Translations under genes and position numbers: made by a program
DNA from: Lysobacter stagni
Lineage (GTDB): Bacteria; Pseudomonadota; Gammaproteobacteria; Xanthomonadales; Xanthomonadaceae
DNA: 64,000 nucleotides
Direction: 5' to 3'
Assembly: GCF_030053425.1 (NCBI RefSeq)
Contig: NZ_JASGBI010000001.1
Coordinates: forward strand, 2,302,001-2,366,000
Shown here: piece by piece, positions 17,744 through 24,656 of the stretch
Position numbering within the stretch: position 1 is the first letter of the stretch
Layout: each line of letters opens with the position of its first letter
The notes under the pieces: model-generated
Told to the model about the DNA's origin: nothing
The model's input: the letters and a program-made list of their open reading frames with translations, nothing else
Database searches by the model: none

Positions 17744-18693
17744 CGGGCGGGTGCGGCGAGCTCGCGCAGATCGCGCGGCACGCGCACGCGCGGGTGGGCT
17801 TCGCGGAAATGCCTGAGGCTTTCGCGCGCGCCATCGATGTCGCCCGCATCGCGGCGTTCGCGGATGCGCTGCAGCCATTGCGCCGGTTCCAGTGCGGCAT
17901 CGGCGGCGACATCGGTCGCAGCCGAGGCGTTGGGAGCGACCGCGACATCAGCCGCGCTTGCCGGGGCCGGTGCGGCTGCGGGAGCAGGCGCCGCCATCGC
18001 GGCACGCTTGGCGGATGCGGCTGCCGCCCCGTCGCTGCGCTCGCGCGCGGCGGATTCCGCCGCGGTCTGGGCCGCCATCCGGCGATGCATCTGCTCTTCG
18101 CGCGCGTCGGCTTCCGCCGCCTCGGCGATAGCCGCCGGTGGTGGCGGTGGGGCGGGGGCCGAATAGGCTGCCGCGGCGGCGGCGGTGGAGGTGTGCGCGA
18201 CGGCCTCGTCCACGTAGTGGTCGTGTTCGTCGGTAACGGGGGCGGGCGCCGGCGCGGCGGGGGCGGCCTTGCGGGCCATGGCCGGCGCGGGTGCTTGCAG
18301 CGCACGCGCGGACGCGACGGTTTCCGGCGGGGGCGGGGGCGGCGGTGCCGTTGGCTTCCGCGCTTCGCGCTTGATCAGGTCGACGCTGACCACGCCCATG
18401 TCGCCTTCCTCGCGGGGAAGGCGCGCGGTCGGGCTGGACGGACGCAACTGCCAGACCACGCCGACCACCAGGACCAGCGCGGCGGCCATGCCCGCGCCGG
18501 TGATGAGCCCGCCCGGGATGGCGGCCAGACCGAGCCAGCGTCTGCGGTGCGGACGCGCAGCCGCCGCGTGCGCGGCCGCGAGGATGCGCGCGTCCAGTGC
18601 GGGCGGCGGGCCGTCGTGCGGGCCCAGACGCACCAGGCGGTCGGCCAGTGCGCGTTCTTCCGGGCTCAGCGGGTCGCGGTCGGTGCGGCTCAT
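17740..18693 (-). CDS. Anti-sigma factor, single-pass membrane protein
   Basis: This is a 317-residue protein. The N-terminal cytosolic segment (about 1-55) would bind the sigma factor. A single transmembrane helix follows (AIPGGLITGAGMAAALVLVV, about 58-77). The periplasmic part is very long and Ala/Pro-rich, ending in a conserved tail (QWLQRIRERRDAGDIDGARESL). Its start overlaps the ECF sigma stop by 4 bp, which is the standard arrangement for cotranslated sigma/anti-sigma pairs. There is no zinc (ZAS) HxxxCxxC motif. The role as anti-sigma is inferred from position and topology. Confidence 0.75.
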   Translation of the reverse strand: MSRTDRDPLSPEERALADRLVRLGPHDGPPPALDARILAAAHAAAARPHRRRWLGLAAIPGGLITGAGMAAALVLVVGVVWQLRPSSPTARLPREEGDMGVVSVDLIKREARKPTAPPPPPPPETVASARALQAPAPAMARKAAPAAPAPAPVTDEHDHYVDEAVAHTSTAAAAAAYSAPAPPPPPAAIAEAAEADAREEQMHRRMAAQTAAESAARERSDGAAAASAKRAAMAAPAPAAAPAPASAADVAVAPNASAATDVAADAALEPAQWLQRIRERRDAGDIDGARESLRHFREAHPRVRVPRDLRELAAPAR

Positions 18694-19244
18694 TCGGTCA
18701 GTCTCGCGCGCAGCTTGTCCATCGCGTATCGCAGTCGCGATTTGACGGTCTCCCGGCCCACACCGGTGATGTCGCCGATCTCCTCCAGGCTCAACTCCTG
18801 TTCCAGGCGCAGCACCACCACTTCGCGCTGCTCTTCGGGCAGGTCCTCGATGGCCAGTTGCAGCCGCCGCCGTTGTTCGAACTCCGACAGCTCGTGCTCC
18901 GGGCTGCTGGGGTCCGGCACGCGCGTGGCGCGCTCGTCGCCATCGGCGGGGGCGGCGGGGCGGTGCTTCAGGCCGCGCCAATGGTCGTTGAGGCGATTGT
19001 GGGCGATGCGGAAAAGCCAGGTCCTGAACGCGGCGTCCGGTTTCCAGCCCTGGCGCGCGGCGATCACGCGCTGCCAGACGTCCTGGAAGAATTCGTCGGC
19101 CAGCGCCTGGTCGCGCAGCTGGCGGAGCAGGAACCGGTACAGCGGGCCGCGGTGCCGGGCGTAGAGCACCTCGAACGCAGCCACGTCGCCGGCCGTCCAG
19201 GCCAGCATCAGTGCGTCGTCAGGGGTGTCCGCGCCCGTGTTCAT
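18690..19244 (-). CDS. ECF-family RNA polymerase sigma factor
   Basis: This is a 184-residue group 4 sigma factor. Region 2 runs about 10-90 (FEVLYARHRGPLYRFLLRQL, then DEFFQDVW and FRTWLFRIAHNRLNDHWR). Region 4 runs about 125-180 (LPEEQREVVVLRLEQELSLEEIGDITGVGRETVKSRLRYAMDKLR), including the helix-turn-helix that reads the -35 box. It is encoded upstream of its probable membrane anti-sigma factor with a 4-bp overlap. The signal and regulon are unknown. The ATG at 19244 leaves 181 bp to the divergent GGDEF-EAL gene, enough for both promoters; no convincing auto-regulated AAC-type -35 box was found. Confidence 0.92.
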   Translation of the reverse strand: MNTGADTPDDALMLAWTAGDVAAFEVLYARHRGPLYRFLLRQLRDQALADEFFQDVWQRVIAARQGWKPDAAFRTWLFRIAHNRLNDHWRGLKHRPAAPADGDERATRVPDPSSPEHELSEFEQRRRLQLAIEDLPEEQREVVVLRLEQELSLEEIGDITGVGRETVKSRLRYAMDKLRARLTE

Positions 19245-19425
19245 CCGCGGCAGGGTACGGGTTGGGCGCGCCGGCGTGAAGCACACGGCTTCGGCCGGGG
19301 TCTGCCCCGGGAATGCAATGGCCAGGTCCATATTCGGATGAACGGGTCGCAGTTCCGGATGGGGTTGGACACGATCGCGAAAGGCCGCGCTATCCTGCTT
19401 CGTCTGCCCAGGGGCTGATTCACTA

Positions 19426-22338
19426 GTGTCCAACCGCACCAGGCCAAAAGCCGTAAGGATCGTCGACGCCCGCAGTGGCCGCGACGTGCTTGCGGACACC
19501 CTGCAGGAGGCGCTCCCGCCCGGCTCGGAAGTGGCCGTGCTCTGGCGCGATCCCCAGGGCGTGGTGGCGGCGGGGTCGGCCTCGGCAGGGGCGACCAGCA
19601 CCCTGGCCAACCGTGCCGAATCGCTGCTGGGGCGCGAGCCCGTCGGCCAGCACTCGCATCGCATCGAAGCCAGCTGGACCTCGCCGGAAGGGGTGCGGGT
19701 GGCGATGGCGGCGCAGCTGCCCGGTCCGATCGCGACGGAAACGCGTTCGATGTGGATCGCGCTGGCCCGCCAGGTGATCCATGCGCACCTGGTCGCGCTG
19801 CGCACGCTGGCGCGCGCCGAATCGCTGGAGAAGTCCGAACGCCTGCAGCAGGCGCTGTTCGAGATCGCCGACCTCGCCGGCTCGGATCTCGAACTGGCCG
19901 ACATGCTGCGCCGGTTGCACACCGTCGTCGCCGGCCTGATGTACGCGGCGAATCTGTACATCGTCCTGTACGACGATGTGCGCGACACGCTGCGCTTCCT
20001 GTACTTCGCCGACCAGCGCGACACCTACGTCGCCGAACCCGAACGCGACATCCCCATCGAGGAGATGCCCAACAGCGTGACCGTCGCGCTGTTGCGGCAC
20101 GGCGAGCCGCTGCAGGGCCCTTCGGCCGACATCCGCGAACGGCTCGGCGTGGCGCGCGACAGCCGCCATGGCCCCGACAGCGAGGACTGGCTGGGCGTGC
20201 CGATGCGCCGCGACGACCGCATCTGCGGCGCGATCGTGGTGCAGAGCTACGACCGTCCCGACGTCTACGGCGAGGAGGAACGCGCGCTGCTGGCGTTCGT
20301 CGCTCAGCACATCCTCACCGCACTGGACCGCTTCCATGCGCGCGAGGAACTCGAACGCCGCGTCGAGGAACGCACCCAGGCATTGCAGCTGAGCAACCGC
20401 GACCTGCAGGCCGAGATCATCGAGCGTCAGCGCGCCGAACGCCTGCAGCGCGCACTGTTCCGCATCGCCGAGCTGTCGATCACCTCCGAAACGCTCGAGC
20501 GCTTCTACACGCAGGTGCACGACGTCGTCAGCGACCTGCTGTACGCGCGCAACTTCTACATCGCGTTGCTCACCGATGACGGCGAGCGGCTGGAATTCCC
20601 GTACTCCATCGACGAGCGCGATGCCGTGCGCGAGACCCGCAAGCTCACCTCGGGCCTGACCGAGTACGTGATCGAGCGCGGTCGACCGCTGCTGGCCGAC
20701 CGCAAGCGCATCGCCGCGCTCGAGTCGCAGGGGCTGGTGCGCAGTCGCGGTTCGCTCGCGCACTGCTGGCTGGGCGTGCCGCTGTTCCGCAACGAGGCGG
20801 TCGTGGGCGTGATTACCGTGCAGAGCTACTCGCCGGCGATCAACTTCAGCCAGCGCGACCAGGAACTGCTCACCTTCGTCGCCCACCACATTTCCATCGG
20901 CCTGGCGCGCAAGCAGTCGCAGGATCGCCTGGTGACCGCGCACGCCGAGCTGGAACAGCGCGTGGACTCGCGCACCCGCGAGCTGGCGCAGGCCAACGCG
21001 GAGCTGCTGTCGCAGATCGGCGAGCGCCTGAGGGTGGAGCAGCAGCTCACCCACCAGGCCATGCACGACGCGTTGACCGGCCTGCCCAACCGCAGCCAGC
21101 TGCTGGATCGGCTGGCGCAGGCCATCGCGCACGCGCACGCCGATTCCAGCCGCACCTTCGCCGTGCTGTTCCTCGACCTGGACCGCTTCAAGCTGGTCAA
21201 CGACAGCGTGGGCCACGCGGCGGGCGACGAACTGCTGATCGAGACCGGTCGCCGCATCGTCGATGCCGTGCGCACCGGTGACACGGTCGCACGCCTGGGT
21301 GGCGACGAGTACGCCATCCTGATCGAGAACATCGAGGGCCCGCAGGTCGCCGAGGAGCTCGCGCAGCGCGTGCTGCGCGCGCTGGGCGAGCCGTGCTGGA
21401 TCGCCGGGCGCGAGGTGTTCCCCTCCGCAAGCCTGGGCATCGCGCTGTGGCATCCGCGCTACCGCACCGGTGCCGAACTGCTTCGCGATGCCGACGCCGC
21501 CATGTACCGGGCCAAGTCGGCCGGCCGCGATCGCTGGGCGGTATTCGATGAGGCCATGCGCGAGGAGGCCGTGCGCATCCTCGACCTGGAAGCCGACCTG
21601 CGCCGCGCGATCAACGGCGACGGTTTCGTCGCGTTCTACCAGCCGATCGTTCGCCTGGACGACCAGCGCGTCATCGGCCACGAAGCCCTGCTGCGCTGGC
21701 GCCATGAGCGGCGCGGCCTGCTCACGCCCAGCGAGTTCATCGGTGTGGGCGAGGACAGCGGCCTGATCGAGGAGGTCGACTGGATCCTCTACGGGCAGGT
21801 CATGGAGGAGCTGGCGCGGGGCGGGGAAGGGTACATCTCGGTCAACGTGTCGCCGCGGCACTTCCGCTCGTCGGACTTCGCCGACCGCCTGCTGCGCATG
21901 ATCGACCAGGCCGGCGCGGACCCGCACCGCCTGCGCATCGAGATCACCGAGGTCGCCCTGCTGGACGACGTCCCGCGCGCGCTGCGCATGCTGCGCACGC
22001 TGCGCAGCCACGGCGTGCTGGCTCAGCTGGACGACTTCGGCACCGGCTTCTCGGCGCTGTCGTACCTGCACCGGTTCCCGATCGAGTGCCTGAAGATCGA
22101 CCAGAGTTTCGTTGCCGGCCTGGTGGGCGATACCCAGCCCGAAAGCGTGGCCGTGGTGCGCGCCATCCAGGCGCTGGCGGGCACCCTGGGCATCCACACC
22201 ATCGGCGAAGGCGTCGAGAACGAAGCCCAGCGGGCCACCCTGCGCGAGCTGGGCTGCGCCTACGGCCAGGGCTATCTGTTCGGCTACCCCACCGAGCGCA
22301 CCCACACGGTGCCCCTGCGGCTGGCCGTTACCGGCTAA
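19426..22338 (+). CDS. GAF-GAF-GGDEF-EAL cyclic-di-GMP signalling protein
   Basis: This is a 970-residue cytosolic protein. It has an N-terminal unrecognised segment (1-130), a first GAF-like domain (about 145-300), a coiled coil, a second GAF-like domain (about 345-505), another coiled coil, GGDEF (about 535-700) and EAL (about 715-965). The cyclase site reads GGDEY at 625-629 rather than GGDEF. The phosphodiesterase site keeps E753 in EALLRW, DDFGTGFSAL and KIDQSFV. It could make or degrade c-di-GMP, with the GAF domains as sensors. The GTG start follows an AGGGG 12 bp upstream. The last 117 bp are duplicated at 24276-24392. Confidence 0.92.
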   Translation: MSNRTRPKAVRIVDARSGRDVLADTLQEALPPGSEVAVLWRDPQGVVAAGSASAGATSTLANRAESLLGREPVGQHSHRIEASWTSPEGVRVAMAAQLPGPIATETRSMWIALARQVIHAHLVALRTLARAESLEKSERLQQALFEIADLAGSDLELADMLRRLHTVVAGLMYAANLYIVLYDDVRDTLRFLYFADQRDTYVAEPERDIPIEEMPNSVTVALLRHGEPLQGPSADIRERLGVARDSRHGPDSEDWLGVPMRRDDRICGAIVVQSYDRPDVYGEEERALLAFVAQHILTALDRFHAREELERRVEERTQALQLSNRDLQAEIIERQRAERLQRALFRIAELSITSETLERFYTQVHDVVSDLLYARNFYIALLTDDGERLEFPYSIDERDAVRETRKLTSGLTEYVIERGRPLLADRKRIAALESQGLVRSRGSLAHCWLGVPLFRNEAVVGVITVQSYSPAINFSQRDQELLTFVAHHISIGLARKQSQDRLVTAHAELEQRVDSRTRELAQANAELLSQIGERLRVEQQLTHQAMHDALTGLPNRSQLLDRLAQAIAHAHADSSRTFAVLFLDLDRFKLVNDSVGHAAGDELLIETGRRIVDAVRTGDTVARLGGDEYAILIENIEGPQVAEELAQRVLRALGEPCWIAGREVFPSASLGIALWHPRYRTGAELLRDADAAMYRAKSAGRDRWAVFDEAMREEAVRILDLEADLRRAINGDGFVAFYQPIVRLDDQRVIGHEALLRWRHERRGLLTPSEFIGVGEDSGLIEEVDWILYGQVMEELARGGEGYISVNVSPRHFRSSDFADRLLRMIDQAGADPHRLRIEITEVALLDDVPRALRMLRTLRSHGVLAQLDDFGTGFSALSYLHRFPIECLKIDQSFVAGLVGDTQPESVAVVRAIQALAGTLGIHTIGEGVENEAQRATLRELGCAYGQGYLFGYPTERTHTVPLRLAVTG
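22220..22336 (+). repeat. Direct repeat copy 1: 3' end of the GGDEF-EAL gene
   Basis: This 117-bp segment matches 24276-24392 at 115 positions; the differences are C/T in the ACACGG/ATACGG context and G/A in CTGCGGCTGG/CTGCGACTGG. It encodes the last 39 residues of the EAL protein, here closed by TAA. The two copies bracket a lower-GC insert of about 1.94 kb. Confidence 0.93.
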
Positions 22339-24275
22339 TTAACGGGTTACTGCGCACTTCCGACGATAGGAAATGGCGAGCCTTGACTTGAATCAGTTGT
22401 TCCAGTGGACGTCGTGCACGTCACATTCGACTCTACCGGATTGGACGTAACGCCATCCGCATCGATCAACGTGCTCCGGACGCGTGTGACTCCTGTCGTG
22501 CTCGCGTTGCATGCAAACATCCAGGTCAGCGGGGATGCCTGGCTCGATTGATAGGTCGAGTTTCCACCTGTGCATGTCCATCCCGCTGGGCACTTCACGA
22601 TGTCGAGTTTCAGCGTGACTGGAAAGGTTGGGTAACCTTTGAAGTGGATGTCAGATGCTGCTTTGTCGCCCCTGGGGGCAGTCGAATCCGTCACGCTCGC
22701 AATAGCCAAGGGTTGGCAGGGCTTTGCTTCGCGCCACATCCGATAGCCCTTCTCGACGCCTTTCATCGATGCGGTGCGAAAGCGCGAGTCCTGTAGCGCG
22801 AGGGCATCATCCGGGTTTGTGTGGAAGGCAATCTCGACCAATGCAGAGGGCATGGAACCGGAGTTCTCCGCGTACTGGTCACTTGGTCGAGTCTCACGCA
22901 TCGTCCAGTTCTGGTATGTGGGTTGCGCATGAATCAGTTCTTCCATATGGCAGGCAATGCTGGAAGCGAGTGCTAAGCCTTCAGCCTGCCCTGTGGCATA
23001 GAAGACCTGCGTCCCTCGGGCTGTAAGCGCGGTGGTGGCGTCGGGTGCGGCATTCGTATGCAGGCTGATCATCGCGAGCGCGCCCATCTCATCAGCGAAC
23101 AGGGCGCGGGAGTTGATGTCTTTTGCGCGATCACGCTGGTTGTCAGTTCTTGATGTGACGTCCCAAAGATCCGTCCGCCCCGGATACAACTGTTCCACAT
23201 GGTACTTGGCACCTATGTCGGTCCAGAGGTGAGTGCTGCCAGACTCCCGAGTGCTCTGTTCGTGAACCAGAGGAGAGGTAGACCGCGTCGAGAAGGTGTC
23301 GATACCCGGGCTGCGCTCCGAGAACCATTGCTTCACCTCGGTGGCATAAAGCGGGGTTATCTCGTCTTCCACCAGGCCGTTGGACGGGTCGCGCTGGGTG
23401 GTCCAGCGGTAGTTCGGATCAAGCGTCCCGGCGCTGTAGAGCTTGTAGAGTCCGTGCCCAGGGTTGATGGCGACGCTCGGGGGGTTGTAGGCGACGAGCG
23501 GATAGGGTTGCGGCGGGAGGTACATTCGCGAAGGGTCGTCATTGACCGGCGGAGGGATGTACGGCGGAAACGGGGGGTAGCTGGAGTCCTGCTGGGTGCT
23601 GCTGGCCTTCTTTGCTCTTGGTTTCAGGTCTGGGTAGTAGTAGACGATGTTCTTGCCGTCGAACAGGTAATTGATGCCGACGTACTTCACCTCGGCGACC
23701 ATCGTGTCCATGACGGCGGTGAGCATGTGCAACTGGTCTGGCACGTATGCGCCGTTCAACGTTCCATCGGGCTTAAGTACAAACCGTCGCCCTAGCTCAA
23801 CCATCAGCATGTTTCCTTCGGGATCGAACCGTACAACGACCTTGGCCGGGAACTCCTGCCCCTCCGCGGGCTTCATTTCCTTGAGTGTCAGCTGGATATG
23901 CTCGGCCATCATTGCTTCCAGCTCGGCTCGTTCCGAACTGCTCAGTTCCGCCGGCCTGATCATTGGAGGGGCCTGTTCCGCATGAGCACTGCCCCCTAAC
24001 AGAACGGCAACGGTTAGCAGAATTTTCGACGCCCGGCGCCAAGTCCTTTTCGGATCGCTCACGCATGACTCCTTTCATAGGGATTGAGTGCGCCTCCTTA
24101 CGGTCTCAGAGCGCAAGTGCAAGGTAGCGTCCGGATCACAGGGGGGATGTCGGGTTTTCCCTCTGTCGTGGCAGAAAATTGCCCGTAACGGTCAGGGGGA
24201 AGGCGGCGAGTAGACCGTCGGAAAGTTTCGCGAGAATGCGGTCATGGGGGGCGCAGACAGGCATGCTCTTTCGTG
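22337..24275. mobile_element. Lower-GC insert between direct repeats of the EAL gene 3' end
   Basis: The region has a visibly different base composition. A hand count gives 56% GC for 22381-22500 against 68% for 22081-22200 just before. It carries one secreted amidase gene on the minus strand plus about 210 bp of leader (24063-24275). I see no transposase, integrase or terminal inverted repeats. The incoming DNA replaced the end of the EAL gene with an equivalent copy and left the original end and its hairpin downstream. That suggests integration or homologous recombination at a gene 3' end. The mechanism is inferred. Confidence 0.6.
22347..24062 (-). CDS. Secreted N-acetylmuramoyl-L-alanine amidase (Amidase_3)
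   Basis: The enzyme should cut the MurNAc-L-Ala bond of peptidoglycan. The 571-residue protein has a Sec signal peptide (KILLTVAVLLGGSAHA, cut near residue 28), an unrecognised domain (30-150) and a Pro/Tyr-rich linker (160-195). The Amidase_3 domain (about 196-440) shows zinc ligands His203 in INPGHG, Glu232 in VEDEITPLYA, His335 in SLHTN and catalytic Glu410 in VEIAFHTNPDDA. A roughly 120-residue Ser/Thr-rich C-terminal domain with paired cysteines follows. The GTG start follows AAAGGAG. Lower GC than its neighbours points to transfer. It may remodel the own wall or attack other cells. Confidence 0.85.
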   Translation of the reverse strand: MSDPKRTWRRASKILLTVAVLLGGSAHAEQAPPMIRPAELSSSERAELEAMMAEHIQLTLKEMKPAEGQEFPAKVVVRFDPEGNMLMVELGRRFVLKPDGTLNGAYVPDQLHMLTAVMDTMVAEVKYVGINYLFDGKNIVYYYPDLKPRAKKASSTQQDSSYPPFPPYIPPPVNDDPSRMYLPPQPYPLVAYNPPSVAINPGHGLYKLYSAGTLDPNYRWTTQRDPSNGLVEDEITPLYATEVKQWFSERSPGIDTFSTRSTSPLVHEQSTRESGSTHLWTDIGAKYHVEQLYPGRTDLWDVTSRTDNQRDRAKDINSRALFADEMGALAMISLHTNAAPDATTALTARGTQVFYATGQAEGLALASSIACHMEELIHAQPTYQNWTMRETRPSDQYAENSGSMPSALVEIAFHTNPDDALALQDSRFRTASMKGVEKGYRMWREAKPCQPLAIASVTDSTAPRGDKAASDIHFKGYPTFPVTLKLDIVKCPAGWTCTGGNSTYQSSQASPLTWMFACNASTTGVTRVRSTLIDADGVTSNPVESNVTCTTSTGTTDSSQGSPFPIVGSAQ

Positions 24276-24392
24276 ACGAAGCCCAGCGGGCCACCCTGCG
24301 CGAGCTGGGCTGCGCCTACGGCCAGGGCTATCTGTTCGGCTACCCCACCGAGCGCACCCATACGGTGCCCCTGCGACTGGCCGTTACCGGCT
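24276..24392 (+). pseudogene. Direct repeat copy 2: orphan 3' fragment of the EAL gene
   Basis: This second 117-bp copy of the GGDEF-EAL gene end keeps the reading frame (AQRATLRELGCAYGQGYLFG) and a TGA stop at 24392-24394. It has no EAL domain, start or ribosome site, so it is a remnant. The GC-rich hairpin at 24401-24420 follows directly, which suggests that this copy is the original gene end displaced by the insert. Confidence 0.85.
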
Positions 24393-24400
24393 GAGCCCGT

Positions 24401-24420
24401 CGCCGGCTCCACAGCCGGCG
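24401..24420 (+). terminator. Hairpin terminator of the ancestral EAL gene end
   Basis: CGCCGGCT-CCAC-AGCCGGCG is a perfect 8-bp stem with a 4-nt loop, 6 bp after the TGA of the orphan EAL fragment. No T-run follows. A second small hairpin (CCCTGCG/CGCAGGG) lies at 24442-24460. Confidence 0.55.
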
Positions 24421-24556
24421 ATCACCATCCCAATCTCACAACCCTGCGTGACGCGCAGGGGCAGGTACTCCTGCGTCATGGATTCGTTAATGGCATGTGA
24501 CTAAACGGTGAATATCTCACTAAAAGTGTGACAAGAAGCACAAATCACACAAAAAT

Positions 24557-24576
24557 TTAACGTGAACGTACGTTAA
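24557..24576. promoter_or_regulatory. 20-bp palindrome upstream of TonB receptor 1, candidate operator
   Basis: TTAACGTGAACGTACGTTAA has 7-bp inverted arms (TTAACGT/ACGTTAA) and an inner perfect palindrome AACGTACGTT. It stands in a locally AT-rich stretch 80 bp before the receptor start, in the position expected for a transcription-factor site. The regulator is unknown and the role is inferred. Confidence 0.45.
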
Positions 24577-24612
24577 GCGTTGACCCATCCCCATGCCGGA
24601 AGTCAGGGTCGC

Positions 24613-24632
24613 AATGCTCCTTTTGGGGCATT
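24613..24632 (+). promoter_or_regulatory. 5'-leader hairpin before TonB receptor 1
   Basis: AATGCTCC-TTTT-GGGGCATT pairs over 8 bp (one G-U) and ends 24 nt before the GTG start, just upstream of the TGGGGGAA ribosome site. It could protect the mRNA or modulate translation. No known riboswitch fold is recognised. Confidence 0.4.
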
Positions 24633-24656
24633 CCATTTGCTGAATTGGGGGAATTA

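Noticed and set aside
19365..19396. TTGGAC/TATCCT promoter for the GGDEF-EAL gene
   Set aside because: The spacing is 20 bp, outside the normal range, so it was not annotated.
22337..24275. Insertion sequence
   Set aside because: There is no transposase, no terminal inverted repeats, and the 117-bp repeat is gene-derived and far too long for a target-site duplication.
24179..24394. Small independent gene encoding the EAL-tail peptide
   Set aside because: It is the duplicated 3' end of the GGDEF-EAL gene joined to insert sequence, with no ribosome site.
24526..24550. CRP/Clp-like site upstream of TonB receptor 1 (TGTGA and TCACA words)
   Set aside because: The half-sites are 13 bp apart instead of 6, so the symmetry required for the family is absent.
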